A DNA stretch of 64,000 bases from Actinomyces oris (lineage in GTDB: Bacteria > Actinomycetota > Actinomycetes > Actinomycetales > Actinomycetaceae). The stretch spans positions 1,116,001 to 1,180,000 of the forward strand of contig NZ_CP014232.1 in NCBI RefSeq assembly GCF_001553935.1, read 5' to 3'. The notes under the pieces are model-generated. The model searched no databases. It was not told the origin of the DNA and saw nothing but the letters and a program-made list of their open reading frames with translations. Below are positions 18,426-27,720 of the stretch, in pieces; position 1 is the stretch's first letter, and each line of letters opens with the position of its first letter. The translations under genes were made by a program, and so were the position numbers.

Positions 18426-19442
18426 ATGATGACCACGACGACAACCTCAACGACGATCTCAACGGCAACCGTGAGCACCTCCCGGGCAGTCTCCTCCGCG
18501 GGGCCTCAGGCTCCGACGTCGGGCTCCCTGAACGCCGACCACCTGGCCACAACCAGTCTCGCCGAGCTCAACGGCGCCGCGGGCCTGCTCACCCGAGTGG
18601 ACCGCAAGTACCTGGTGCCGCTGGAGCGTGCGCAGGAGCTCGTGGGCGGTCTCACCTCCAAGGCCCGGGTCCTGGACATCGACGGGAGGCGCCGCTTCTC
18701 CTACGCCTCGACCTACTTCGACACCCCGGGGCTGGAGGCCTTCATGCTCACGGCCCGCAAGCGGCGTCGGCGCTTCAAGGTGCGCACCCGCACCTACCTG
18801 GATTCCGGCCTGTGCTTCCTGGAGGTCAAGACCCGCGGCGCGCGCGGCACCACCGTCAAGCGACGCATGGGCTACCACCCCGACGACGCCTCCCGCCTGA
18901 CCGGCTCGGGCCGCGCCTTCGTGGCCGCCTGCCTGGCGAGCACGGGGGTCACCGGCCCGGCTGCTGCCCGGGATGTCGCCGCCGCGCTGCGGCCGATGCT
19001 GGCCACCACCTATGAGCGCACCACCTTGCACCTGCCTGAGGCTGAGGCCCGGGCCACCATCGACACGTCCCTGACCTGGCGGCGCCTGACTCCGGCGGCA
19101 CGCGAGAGGACTGCCATCGTTGCTGGTGCCCCGCAGGCCCTGCGCCCGGCCCACCTGACCGCGGCCATCGACGACGGCGAGCCGGTGGCGGTGACGGGCC
19201 TCGCCGTCGTCGAGACGAAGAATCCGGCCACGCCCTCGCCCGCGGACCGGGCCCTGTGGGATGCCGGGCATCGCCCCGCCCGCATTTCGAAGTACGCCAC
19301 CGGCATGGCGCTGCTTCACCCCGAGCTCCCCGCCAACCGGTGGTACCGGACCCTGACCCACGAGCTCGCCGACCTGTTCGGCACCGACCGCTCCAGCCTG
19401 GAGAGCATCGGCGCCACGAGCCCCACCGTGAGCGCCGCCTGA
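18426..19442 (+). CDS. VTC-domain (polyphosphate polymerase-like) protein, copy 2
   Basis: Predicted 338-residue paralogue of the VTC protein at 16465-17286: LLTRVDRKYLVPLERAQ, FSYASTYFDTPGLEAF, RRRRFKVRTRTYLDSG, CFLEVKTRG and VETKNPATPSPADRALWDAGHRPARISKYATG. It has a Ser/Thr-rich N-terminal extension of about 35 residues (MMTTTTTSTTIS...) and an insertion before VVETKNP. It lies 52 bp after DUF4956 copy 2 and 71 bp before the lipoprotein gene, so all five genes are probably co-transcribed. Confidence 0.82.
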   Translation: MMTTTTTSTTISTATVSTSRAVSSAGPQAPTSGSLNADHLATTSLAELNGAAGLLTRVDRKYLVPLERAQELVGGLTSKARVLDIDGRRRFSYASTYFDTPGLEAFMLTARKRRRRFKVRTRTYLDSGLCFLEVKTRGARGTTVKRRMGYHPDDASRLTGSGRAFVAACLASTGVTGPAAARDVAAALRPMLATTYERTTLHLPEAEARATIDTSLTWRRLTPAARERTAIVAGAPQALRPAHLTAAIDDGEPVAVTGLAVVETKNPATPSPADRALWDAGHRPARISKYATGMALLHPELPANRWYRTLTHELADLFGTDRSSLESIGATSPTVSAA

Positions 19443-19513
19443 GCGCCGCACCCAGACCACCCACGATCCGACATCGGACCCGAGAAGAACCCGAGAAGAA
19501 GAGGCCAGAAACC

Positions 19514-21307
19514 ATGAAGACCATCAAGACGACGCCCACGCCCATCCACCGACTCCGCCGTCGTGCGACCGGAGCCGTCGCGTTCCTGGCCGCGATCGCC
19601 CTGGCGGCCGGTTGCTCGACCTCCTCGGCCTCCGGCAACGCCAGCGCCTCGAGCTCAAGTGATTCGGACACGACGTGGACGACGATCTCCTCATCGGTGG
19701 CCACGGCGTCGACCGGTGCGAGCATCTCCGACATCCTGGGGGCGAACGCCTCGGTGGAGGACGCCTCGAGCCCGGCGGACGACGCCGGGACCCCTGACAC
19801 GTCGTCGGCCGCCACGATCACGCTGTCGGGATCATCGGCCTCAGCCAGCGGGTCGGCGTCGAGCAACGTGAAGGTCGATGGGGGCACCGTCACCATCAGC
19901 GGCGGCGGCACCTACATCATCAGCGGCGAGCTCAGCAACGGGCGGATCGTCGTCAACGCCCCCAAGGCGGACGTGCGCCTGGTCCTTAAGGGAGCAAGCA
20001 TCACGAGCTCGGACGGGCCGGCCATCGACATCCAGGACGCCGGCAACGCGATCGTGGTCCTGGCCAAGGACTCCAAGAACACGCTGACCGACGGCGTGAG
20101 CTACGCCTCAGGGCAGGAGGCCACCGCCGCCCTGTTCTCCTCCGACACCCTCACCGTCACCGGGACCGGCCAGCTGGACGTGACCGGCTCCTACAAGGAC
20201 GGCATCTCCTCCAAGAACGGCCTCATCATCACCGGGAACGCCACCATCACGGTCAAGGCCGCCGACGACGGACTGCGCGGCAAGGACTACCTGGTGGTGG
20301 AGTCCGGGACGCTGACGGTGGAGTCCGGGGGCGACGCCCTGAAGTCCAGTGAGGGCGACGATGAGACGAAGGGCTTCATCTCCCTGGGCAAGGCGAGCAT
20401 CACGCTGACCTCCACCGACGACGCGATCTCGGCGACCACGGACGTCACTGTCAAGGGCACAACCCTGACAATCACTGCCGGCGGCGGCCAGGCCAACGCC
20501 ACTGTTGAGGAGCAGGCCCCGCCCGGGCAGGAGTCGACGGCGGACTCCTCGACACCCTCACCCAAGGGCATCAACGCCGGGGTGAGCTACACGCAGGACT
20601 CCGGGAAGGTCACTGTCAATGCGGCCGATGAGGGGCTGCAGGCGCCGTTCATCAACGTGGCCGGCGGGGAGCTGTCCATCGCAGCGGGCGACGACGGCAT
20701 CAACGCCTCCAACGGCGACCACGTCATCGAGGGGCACGAGAACGCCGACTCCGAGTCCGACGACGGCTCGGTGCTGACGATCAGCGGCGGCGAGGTGGAG
20801 GTCTCCTACGCCTCCTCCGACGGTATCGACTCCAACGGCTCCGCCTACGTCAAGGGCGGGATCGTCGTGGTCTCGGGACAGGCCGGTGCGATGGACGGCT
20901 CGGTGGACGCCAATGGCGAGAGCCAGCTCGTGGGGGTGACGGGCTCGCCGTCTGTGAGCGCGGGGGACACGCTGACCGTCACAGATGCTTCCGGGTCTCA
21001 GGTGGCCTCGCTCAAGGTGGACTTCACGGCTGAGGCGATCACGGTGCTGGGGCTCACGGAGGGCCAGCAGTACACGGTGGCGACGTCGTCGGGCGGCTCG
21101 GCCACGGGGACGGCCTCAGCGCTGTCGGCCGGGACGGGCGGCCCCATGGGTGGTGGCGCCGGTGGTCAGGGAGGCCAGGGCGGTCAGCCTGGTGACGGGC
21201 AGGGCCAGCAGCCCGGCGGGGGCCAGGGCCAGCAGCCCGGTGGCGGGCAGCAGTCCGGCAACCAGAGCAACCAGAACAGCCAGTCCAGCACCGCCCAGAG
21301 CAGCTGA
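19514..21307 (+). CDS. Secreted lipoprotein with carbohydrate-binding (DUF4353-type) beta-helical domain
   Basis: Predicted 597-residue lipoprotein. The start at 19514 gives a signal with lipobox LAAGC (IALAAGCSTSSAS). A Ser/Ala/Asp-rich linker is followed by a repetitive beta-structured domain (VDGGTVTISGGGTYIISGELSNGRIVVNA, GNAIVVLAKDSKNTLTDG, GLIITGNATITVKAADDGLRGKDYLVVESG, FINVAGGELSIAAGDDGINAS) that matches the carbohydrate-binding family often found with CotH kinases. The tail is Gly/Gln-rich. It closes the doubled DUF4956-VTC locus and is the probable extracellular partner; no CotH gene is present in the window. Confidence 0.82.
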   Translation: MKTIKTTPTPIHRLRRRATGAVAFLAAIALAAGCSTSSASGNASASSSSDSDTTWTTISSSVATASTGASISDILGANASVEDASSPADDAGTPDTSSAATITLSGSSASASGSASSNVKVDGGTVTISGGGTYIISGELSNGRIVVNAPKADVRLVLKGASITSSDGPAIDIQDAGNAIVVLAKDSKNTLTDGVSYASGQEATAALFSSDTLTVTGTGQLDVTGSYKDGISSKNGLIITGNATITVKAADDGLRGKDYLVVESGTLTVESGGDALKSSEGDDETKGFISLGKASITLTSTDDAISATTDVTVKGTTLTITAGGGQANATVEEQAPPGQESTADSSTPSPKGINAGVSYTQDSGKVTVNAADEGLQAPFINVAGGELSIAAGDDGINASNGDHVIEGHENADSESDDGSVLTISGGEVEVSYASSDGIDSNGSAYVKGGIVVVSGQAGAMDGSVDANGESQLVGVTGSPSVSAGDTLTVTDASGSQVASLKVDFTAEAITVLGLTEGQQYTVATSSGGSATGTASALSAGTGGPMGGGAGGQGGQGGQPGDGQGQQPGGGQGQQPGGGQQSGNQSNQNSQSSTAQSS

Positions 21308-21324
21308 CTCGAGCTGGACACTGA

Positions 21325-21359
21325 GGTGGGGGGCCGCAGCGCAACGCTGCGGCCCCACC
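21325..21359. terminator. GC-rich hairpin between convergent genes
   Basis: GGTGGGG(GG)CCGCAGCG pairs with CGCTGCGGCCCCACC around a CAA loop, with two unpaired G. It lies 18 bp after the lipoprotein stop and before the convergent MBL-fold gene. Confidence 0.78.
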
Positions 21360-21413
21360 AGCACATCATTGCAAGGCTCTGTCACGAAGCATCGGTAGCC
21401 GGCTTCGGCGGGC

Positions 21414-22205
21414 TCAGGAAAGAAGAGGGTGCGGCTCGTGAGCACAGATGATGTCGATCCCGTCCTCCACACATTCCTTGAGCCAGGCCCTTGATTCTCG
21501 CCATGCTTGCGCATCGGTCCGTGTCATGTGCTGAAATACCCTGAGCCCCAGGGGAGCACGTCCACCGAAGAGCTCGGTCTTGACATCCATCACCGCATCG
21601 CCGGCGTGAATAAGAGTGGGCTTGTTCTCCCGGTCAATGACAACCGCACAGTGCCCTTCAATGTGCCCATCAAGCGCCACCAGGCTCAGGTTGTCATTGA
21701 TCCTGAAAGAGGGGCGTGAACGCCACGTCTCCGACAAGGTGACAGGCTGCAACTGCGGTGTATGCGACCACTGAACGGGATGAAGCCTGTGCACCATATC
21801 CTTGCGCAGCGCGGGAATGATGAGGTCGATCTGAGCGCGTGACACGTAGACGTGCGCCCACGGGAAGTCCGCAATACCTCCCACATGATCGACATCGTGA
21901 TGGGTAAGGACGATGCTTCTCACGTCGTGCGGATCGATACCGAGTGCCTGAACCTGCATGATCGCGGGCTCTGTAGGGTTGAGGGCGGGGCGAACCCTGC
22001 GCAAGAAGGTATCGCCTAAGCGATCGCGGGGATTACGCAGGTCGGCTGATCCCAGTCCGGCATCGACGAGCGTCCAGTACTTTCCTGTCTGCACGACAAG
22101 GCAGTGACATACGAGTGTCGCGGGAGCGGTCAGACGTCCTCGACCGTTCACAAGGAGTTGGCTCGGCGGATGAAGTGTGCCACAGTTGAGATGATGAATC
22201 GTCAT
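21414..22205 (-). CDS. MBL-fold metallo-hydrolase (lactonase-like)
   Basis: Predicted 263-residue cytosolic hydrolase. LTHHDVDHVGG is the metal-binding H-x(n)-D-H motif; LVDAGLG, LDGHIEGHCAVVI and LIHAGDAVMD supply further metal ligands of the AHL-lactonase-like branch. The real substrate is unknown. The start at 22205 (GGGGGAG about 10 nt upstream) overlaps the 5' end of the divergent MerR gene, so the two promoters lie inside each other's coding starts and the MerR protein probably controls both genes. Confidence 0.8.
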   Translation of the reverse strand: MTIHHLNCGTLHPPSQLLVNGRGRLTAPATLVCHCLVVQTGKYWTLVDAGLGSADLRNPRDRLGDTFLRRVRPALNPTEPAIMQVQALGIDPHDVRSIVLTHHDVDHVGGIADFPWAHVYVSRAQIDLIIPALRKDMVHRLHPVQWSHTPQLQPVTLSETWRSRPSFRINDNLSLVALDGHIEGHCAVVIDRENKPTLIHAGDAVMDVKTELFGGRAPLGLRVFQHMTRTDAQAWRESRAWLKECVEDGIDIICAHEPHPLLS

Positions 22206-22586
22206 GACAACCAGGCTCCCCCTTCAGGCCGACCTCAAGGCAAGCGGATCGGCGACGTGGCCCGTGAGACCGGAATCGCAGCACACGTTCTACGGCACTG
22301 GGAGGACGAGGGGATCCTGAAGCCTGCGAGAGACTCCCTCGGGCACCGTCGGTATCGCCCTGAAGAACTCAGCCGTGCCGCAGCGGTGCGACGTGCGCAG
22401 GAGGCGGGGTTCACCCTGGAACAAATCAGACGCTTCATCCGAGCAAACGCACAGGAGCGCAAGGCCCTGCTGAACGATCACCGGTCGGCGCTCTCCGACC
22501 AGCGCGAGCGGCTCACTCGCGCCATCGGTCTCGTCGACGGCGCCATGCGCACATCCCCCAACACCTCCTGCCCATACAGTGTGTGA
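22170..22586 (+). CDS. MerR-family transcriptional regulator
   Basis: Predicted regulator of about 138 residues. KRIGDVARETGIAAHVLRHWEDEGILKPARDSLGHRRY is the complete MerR winged helix-turn-helix, followed by LSRAAAVRRAQEAGFTLEQIRRF and a coiled-coil dimer helix. The effector part is very short, ending SCPYSV, so the signal sensed is unknown. Possible starts are 22170 (AAGGAG 12 nt upstream), 22191 and 22194; the first is listed. All overlap the start region of the divergent MBL gene. Confidence 0.82.
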   Translation: MKCATVEMMNRHDNQAPPSGRPQGKRIGDVARETGIAAHVLRHWEDEGILKPARDSLGHRRYRPEELSRAAAVRRAQEAGFTLEQIRRFIRANAQERKALLNDHRSALSDQRERLTRAIGLVDGAMRTSPNTSCPYSV

Positions 22587-22650
22587 AGGGGATGCAGGTC
22601 AGAAACATGCGCACCACCCCAAGATGGCGCCAGTCAATCCCGGCGCGACG

Positions 22651-23361
22651 CTAGGAGCCGCATGACACGCTCAGATCATCATCGCGCGGATGCGCTTTGA
22701 TATAGCGCCTTGCTGTCCCGTCAGAAGCTATCTGAACAAGTCGCTGATGAACGGCTTCATCAGTCGGATCGAACCAGCGACCGTTAGCTTTTCGAATTGA
22801 GATGGCGGCCATCACATAATCGCCACGATAATAGTCGACCTCAAACGAAATCTCGCGACCGTCCACCGCACCAATCGTCAACACACCTCCCTCGGAATCC
22901 ACATCGTAATCGTACGATGAAATTTCTTGAAAGAATATCCGAGTGACCTTACCGAGCCGTCCGCGCTTCTCAACGTAATCAATTCCAGTCTCGACATACT
23001 CATTTTTCAGAGACATGATCATGAGATACGATAACGACGACAGAAAGATGCCGCCAGCGAGGGACATCAGAGCCAACAAGAAGACCCAGGCAGTGTCTTC
23101 ATATGAGAACAGAGAGGTATCCTGCGAATACATCCAGGCTTGAATAGAAAACCATAGGCAGAACACCCCGACGACATTTAAAGCGATCCCTACGGGCGCC
23201 AGGATGATAACGGCAATCAATGGGAACCTCGGGGCTCGCACCCTCACAGCGCCCTCAGTGGAGACCGAGTATCGTTTCGAGTTTCTGCGCCCTAAAAATA
23301 CTCTCACTGCGGGGCCGACAGCAACAGCAACGGCTATAAGAATGTAGTTGAAATTTCCCAT
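22651..23361 (-). CDS. Hypothetical membrane protein
   Basis: Predicted 236-residue protein with three hydrophobic segments (N-terminal ILIAVAVAVGPAVRVFL; FPLIAVIILAPVGIALNVVGVFCLWF; VFLLALMSLAGGIFLSSLSYLMIM) and a C-terminal soluble domain rich in beta strands (EYVETGIDYVEKRG, ITRIFF, SYDYDVDSEGGVLTIG) that resembles bacterial PH-like domains. Base composition is less GC-rich than in its neighbours, which points to acquisition. It stands alone between the merR gene and the serine dehydratase gene; function unknown. Confidence 0.7.
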   Translation of the reverse strand: MGNFNYILIAVAVAVGPAVRVFLGRRNSKRYSVSTEGAVRVRAPRFPLIAVIILAPVGIALNVVGVFCLWFSIQAWMYSQDTSLFSYEDTAWVFLLALMSLAGGIFLSSLSYLMIMSLKNEYVETGIDYVEKRGRLGKVTRIFFQEISSYDYDVDSEGGVLTIGAVDGREISFEVDYYRGDYVMAAISIRKANGRWFDPTDEAVHQRLVQIASDGTARRYIKAHPRDDDLSVSCGS

Positions 23362-23483
23362 CGCTTACATTTCAGTTGTTTAGGTTTTGGTTTCGTACCG
23401 CACGCCGGAATAGTTGAGTCACGCTCAAGGACCCACCTGAATGGCCACGTCAATCCGCGTTGTCAAACATGGAGATGCACTCC

Positions 23484-25181
23484 TCAGCACTCCACGACGT
23501 TGACGGCCAGGCCGCCGCGGGAGGTCTCCTTGTACTTGGCGAGCATGTCCTCGCCGGTCTGGCGCATCGTCTCGATGACGGTGTCGAGGCTGACGGCGTG
23601 CCGGCCCTCGCCCCACAGGGCCATGCGGGCGGCGTTGATGGCCTTGACGGCGGCTACCGCGTTGCGCTCGATGCAGGGGATCTGGACGAGTCCGCCCACC
23701 GGGTCGCAGGTCAGCCCCAGGTTGTGCTCCATGGCGATCTCGGCGGCGTTCTCGACCTGGGCGGGCGTCCCGCCCAGGGCCTCGGCCAGGCCGGCGGCCG
23801 CCATCGAGGAGGCCGATCCGACCTCACCCTGGCAGCCCACCTCGGCCCCCGCGATCGAGGCATTGGTCTTGATGAGCCCGCCCACGGCCGTCGCCGCCAA
23901 CAGGAAGCGGCGGGCGCCGTCGTCGTCGGCCCCGGGGATGAAGCGCTCGTAGTAGGCCAGGACCGCCGGCACGATACCGGCCGCGCCGTTGGTGGGGGCG
24001 GTGACCACGCGGCGCCCGGCGGCATTCTCCTCGTTGACCGCGAGCGCGAACAGGTCCACCCAGTCCATGCCGCGCAGGGGGTCGGCCATGGTGAAGGCGG
24101 CACCCGGACCGGTCGACTGGGCGCACAGCCGCTCATGGAGGGCCTTGGCACGCCGACGCACCCCGAGTCCGCCGGGCAGGATGCCCTCAGCGTTCATACC
24201 GGCCTCGATGCAGGCGCGCATCGTGGCACGCAGCCGGTCCAGGTAGGACATGACCTCCTCGCGGCTGCGGGCGGAGAGCTCGTTGGCCAGGACGACGTCG
24301 GAGACGCTCAGGCCCTCGCGCTCGCAGATCGCCAGCATCGCGGCCGACGTGGTGAAGGGGAAGGGCGCGGGGGTGGCGTGGGCCTGGGAGGCGGAGGCGG
24401 TCGCCAGGGCCTGAATCGACGGCGCCCCGGGGGTGCCGACGTCCTCCATGACGAAGCCGCCGCCCACGGAGTAGTAGGTGCGGCGCAGGATTTCGGCGCC
24501 GCTGGCGCAGTAGGCGGTCAGGGTCATGCCGTTGACGTGGTAGGGCAGGACCCGCCCGGGCAGGAAGTGGATGTCGACGCTCGGGCTGAAGGGGATGGGA
24601 CCGACGCCGTCGACCACCAGCTCGCCGGCGGCCTCGACCTCCTCCATGAGGGACTCGCACACGACGGCGGGGACCGTCTCGGGCTCGTAGCCGGCCAGAC
24701 CCATGACGGCGGCGCGGTCAGTGGCGTGCCCGCGGCCGGTGGCACCCAGCGATCCGTAGAGCTCGACGGTGACGCGGCTGGGCTGCGGCAGGCCGGCGCC
24801 GGGGGCCGATGAGGCACACTCGGCGTCGGAGTCCCCCGCGCCGCCTGGGCGGACCGCCTCGGCCAGCTCCCGGCTGAAGGCGCGGCCGGCCCGCATAGGC
24901 CCCACGGTGTGGGAGGAGGAGGGACCGATGCCGATGCGCATGAGGTCGAAGACGCTCAGCGGGCGGGGCGCCTGCTCGACGTCGATGGCCCCAGCCAGGA
25001 GGGCCGCGGGCGTGGCCGAGTCCAGTGCCGCGGAGACGAGCGCGGTCTCCCGGGCGACGTCGGATGGCTCAGTGACCGCCATGGCCGCAGAAGCGGCTGC
25101 GGAATCGGGGGCGTCTGACGAGGTGAAGAGGCTGCGGCGGGTCACGCCCTTAATGATGCACGCCCGCCGCCCGGGGCCCAA
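23484..25181 (-). CDS. sdaA: L-serine dehydratase (single-chain, 4Fe-4S)
   Basis: Predicted enzyme (up to 565 residues) that converts L-serine to pyruvate and ammonia. [16 protein letters not shown] is the family signature. Cluster ligands are visible in [17 protein letters not shown] and [14 protein letters not shown], and the C-terminal tail ends with Cys (VNVVEC), as in enzymes whose last Cys occupies the fourth iron. The N-terminus is about 65 residues longer than usual before [15 protein letters not shown]; the true start may be further in (for example 25082). A short gap of 25 bp separates it from the upstream amylosucrase gene on the same strand. Confidence 0.9.
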   Translation of the reverse strand: MGPGRRACIIKGVTRRSLFTSSDAPDSAAASAAMAVTEPSDVARETALVSAALDSATPAALLAGAIDVEQAPRPLSVFDLMRIGIGPSSSHTVGPMRAGRAFSRELAEAVRPGGAGDSDAECASSAPGAGLPQPSRVTVELYGSLGATGRGHATDRAAVMGLAGYEPETVPAVVCESLMEEVEAAGELVVDGVGPIPFSPSVDIHFLPGRVLPYHVNGMTLTAYCASGAEILRRTYYSVGGGFVMEDVGTPGAPSIQALATASASQAHATPAPFPFTTSAAMLAICEREGLSVSDVVLANELSARSREEVMSYLDRLRATMRACIEAGMNAEGILPGGLGVRRRAKALHERLCAQSTGPGAAFTMADPLRGMDWVDLFALAVNEENAAGRRVVTAPTNGAAGIVPAVLAYYERFIPGADDDGARRFLLAATAVGGLIKTNASIAGAEVGCQGEVGSASSMAAAGLAEALGGTPAQVENAAEIAMEHNLGLTCDPVGGLVQIPCIERNAVAAVKAINAARMALWGEGRHAVSLDTVIETMRQTGEDMLAKYKETSRGGLAVNVVEC

Positions 25182-25206
25182 CTCCGTGTCGGGACCTTGG
25201 TCCGTC

Positions 25207-27210
25207 TCAGTCCGTGGGGCGCACCAGCCACCAGGCGGCGTAGGGCGGCACGGGCACGCGCCCGTCCCCCGCCCCGTCCAGCGTGGTGGAGCCGAAGGGG
25301 ACCGTGTCAGTCAGGGCGTCGGTGGCCCCCATGACCCCGAGCCGGGCGAGCTGGTAGGCGGCCACCGAACGCCACTGCGGCGTCACGTTGTACACGCCCA
25401 CGAAGCTGCCGCGCGGGTGGTCGCGGTAGGTCACCAGCACCCCGGGGTCGTCGACGTCCTGGACCTGGGTGCGCACGGCGGCGTCGAGCTGGGGCAGGCC
25501 GGCGCGCACCTGCGCCATGTGCGCCAGGTCGGTGAAGACGCGTCCTTCGACGGTGGAGCGGTCGCGGCGGTTGGCCAGCCGGGCCTCGTCGAGTCGGGGG
25601 CGACCGGCCCAGCGTGAGTCGGCCTCGTGGCCGGGCTCAGTGTCCCAGTTGGGGTCGTTGGGCTGGGCGAGCTCGTCCCCGCTCCACAGGACGGGGATGC
25701 CGCCCCAGCCGTAGACGATGGCGTGGGCCATGCGCAGGGCATGGATCCGCTCCTCGCGCCAGGTCCACAGCGCCTCGGCCTCGTGCTCGGGGGTCTCGTC
25801 GGTGACGCCCTCCCAGGCCTGGTCGGCGGCCTCGATCCCGATGAGTGAGGCGGCCGTCCCGGCGATGCGCCGGTCCCCGGTGGCCGGGTTGTGCTGGAAG
25901 ACCAGGCCCGCGGCGTCGGAGGTGGGGTACTCGCCGCTGTACCAGTCGGCCAGGAAGGACCGGTGGTCGTAGCCGCTCAGGCCGACGGCGGCCGCGTCGT
26001 CGTCGTCAATGGCCCAGCCGATGTCGTCGTGGCAGCGCAGGTAGGTGATCCAGGTGGCGGTGGAGGGCTCGACCGGCAGGTTCTGGAGGGCCTCAACGGC
26101 CAGCGTCGTGTCGCGCGCGGCGAGCATGGACCAGATCTGGACCATGAGGGAGTTGTGGTAGGCCAGGTCGGAGACCTTGCCGGTGTACTTGCCCTGGCCC
26201 AGGTACTGGAGGAGCTCAGTGGGGGCGACGATCGCCTCGGCCTTGAGGTCGACGGCGGGGCAGACGATGCGAGTCAGGGCGCGCAGGACCTCGGTGATGG
26301 CGTGGACCTCGGGCTGGCCCTGGCAGTCGGTGCCCTTGCGCTTGATGGTGAAGGCGATGGCGTCCAGGCGCAGCACCTCGACGCCGCGGTTGGCCAAGTC
26401 CAGAACGATGCCGGCGAACTCGGCCATGACGTGGGGGTTGCGCCAGTTGAGGTCCCACTGAAAGGAGTTGAAGGTGGTCCACACCCAGCCGCCCACACCG
26501 TCGTCCCAGGTGAAGTTGCCGGGGGCGAAGTCCGGGAAGACCTCCGGCAGGGTGCGCTCGTAGGCGTCGGGCTCGGTGCGGTCAGGGAAGATGAGGAAGT
26601 AGTCGCGGTAGCGCTGCTCGCCGGCACGGGCCCGCGCCGCCCACTCGTGCTCGGCGGCGACGTGGTTGAGGACGAGGTCCACCACCAGGGAGATGCCCTC
26701 GGCGCGCAGTTCGCCGGCCAGGTGCTCAAGGTCCTCCATGGAGCCCAGGTCCGGGCGCACGGTGCGGTAGTCGGCGACCGCGTAGCCGCCGTCGGAGTCG
26801 CCAGGGCGCGGGGTGAGCAGGGGCATGAGGTGGAGGTAGGTGACGCCCAGCTCGCGCAGGTAGTCGATGCGGTCCTCCACGCCGCGCAGGGTGCCGGCGA
26901 AGCGCTCGGTATAGGCGGCGTATCCGACACGGCCCGGGTGCTGGGCCCAGGCGGGGTCGAGGGTACGGGCCAGATCCAGGCGGCGCAGCTCGTAGTCGCG
27001 CTCCGCGTAGGCCCGGGCGGCCAGGGCCAGCAGGTTGAGGACCTCCTCCTCGGCGGCGTCGCCGTAGAGGGTGGTGAGCCCGTCGAGAAGGTCGGGGTAC
27101 CAGGCCTCGGCGCGCGTGAGGAAGATGTCCCGCTCCACGGCCTCAAGCGGGTCCAGGACGTGGAAGACGATGTCGTTGAGGGATGGCGGGAGGGAAGTGG
27201 CGGCGCTCAT
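25207..27210 (-). CDS. Amylosucrase-type GH13 glucosyltransferase/hydrolase
   Basis: Predicted 667-residue intracellular enzyme. Amylosucrases split sucrose, make alpha-1,4-glucan and release fructose. Here DGGYAVADYRTVRPDLG, DLVLNHVAAEH, VEVLRLDAIAF (nucleophile Asp), DLKAEAIVAP (acid/base Glu) and LRCHDDIGWAI (third Asp) are the GH13 blocks, and the long helical N-terminal part, GYDHRSFLADWY and GDELAQPNDPNWDTEPGHEADSRWAGRP match the amylosucrase branch. No signal peptide is seen. The role would be sucrose use or glycogen-like storage, fitting an oral niche; hydrolysis (sucrose hydrolase) is an alternative. Confidence 0.85.
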   Translation of the reverse strand: MSAATSLPPSLNDIVFHVLDPLEAVERDIFLTRAEAWYPDLLDGLTTLYGDAAEEEVLNLLALAARAYAERDYELRRLDLARTLDPAWAQHPGRVGYAAYTERFAGTLRGVEDRIDYLRELGVTYLHLMPLLTPRPGDSDGGYAVADYRTVRPDLGSMEDLEHLAGELRAEGISLVVDLVLNHVAAEHEWAARARAGEQRYRDYFLIFPDRTEPDAYERTLPEVFPDFAPGNFTWDDGVGGWVWTTFNSFQWDLNWRNPHVMAEFAGIVLDLANRGVEVLRLDAIAFTIKRKGTDCQGQPEVHAITEVLRALTRIVCPAVDLKAEAIVAPTELLQYLGQGKYTGKVSDLAYHNSLMVQIWSMLAARDTTLAVEALQNLPVEPSTATWITYLRCHDDIGWAIDDDDAAAVGLSGYDHRSFLADWYSGEYPTSDAAGLVFQHNPATGDRRIAGTAASLIGIEAADQAWEGVTDETPEHEAEALWTWREERIHALRMAHAIVYGWGGIPVLWSGDELAQPNDPNWDTEPGHEADSRWAGRPRLDEARLANRRDRSTVEGRVFTDLAHMAQVRAGLPQLDAAVRTQVQDVDDPGVLVTYRDHPRGSFVGVYNVTPQWRSVAAYQLARLGVMGATDALTDTVPFGSTTLDGAGDGRVPVPPYAAWWLVRPTD

Positions 27211-27441
27211 AGATCTATAGTCCCCGATTCGGAGTCGCCGCGGTACTCATTTCCTCATCGTCGCGTCAGCCGGGGCGCCCAACGGCAAGGCGACGGCGCG
27301 GTCGGGTGCGCGATCGGCCGCACAGTCGGTCGCCGACGGCATCCTCGGCGAGGCCGCGCCTCAGACGGTCACGCAGTCGGCCATACAGTCGGCCCCCGAC
27401 GGCCACCAACAACCACCAGCAGGCTCCGCCCCGCTTCCTGG

Positions 27442-27500
27442 CCCGCGGTGCCAGACTCCGGAACCCGCGGTGCCAGACTCCGGAACCCGCAGTGCCGGCC
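27442..27500. repeat. 22-bp tandem repeat, two perfect units plus a partial third
   Basis: The unit beginning CCCGCGGTGCCAGACTCCGG is present exactly at 27442-27463 and 27464-27485; a diverged third unit begins at 27486 (CCCGCAGTGCC). Confidence 0.85.
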
Positions 27501-27585
27501 GCCTGAACCCGCGGCCCCACCTCCGACGGGGACATGGCACGCGGCCGGGGGCGTGTCATTCCGGGCGGGAGCATTCGACGCCGTC

Positions 27586-27606
27586 GGGGACAGGAATCCT
27601 GTCCCC
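27586..27606. repeat. 21-bp palindrome with core shared with 47102-47150
   Basis: Arms GGGGACAGGA and TCCTGTCCCC flank a single central base. The core ACAGGAATCCTGT reappears inside the 49-bp palindrome at 47102-47150. It may be a terminator relic or a repeated intergenic motif. Confidence 0.6.
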
Positions 27607-27720
27607 AGACGCGCGGCACGTCCCCGGCCGACCGGGACGGCGCCCGGCCGCGCAGAATGTCCCCGGCGGCAGAAACAGCCGCGGAAACAAGCGCGCTCAC
27701 GTCCCGAGCGCGCTGAGGCC

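Larger units (their letters stand above)
27211..27720. other. Repeat-containing intergenic region (510 bp)
   Basis: No gene is supportable. It holds a 22-bp tandem repeat (27442-27485), a 21-bp palindrome (27586-27606), and loosely repeated words of the type cagtcggcc...cgacggc. It separates the amylosucrase and HxlR genes. Confidence 0.5.

Noticed and set aside
27442..27500. 22-bp repeats considered as a CRISPR or iteron array
   Set aside because: Units abut without spacers, only two are perfect, and there is no cas or replication gene nearby.
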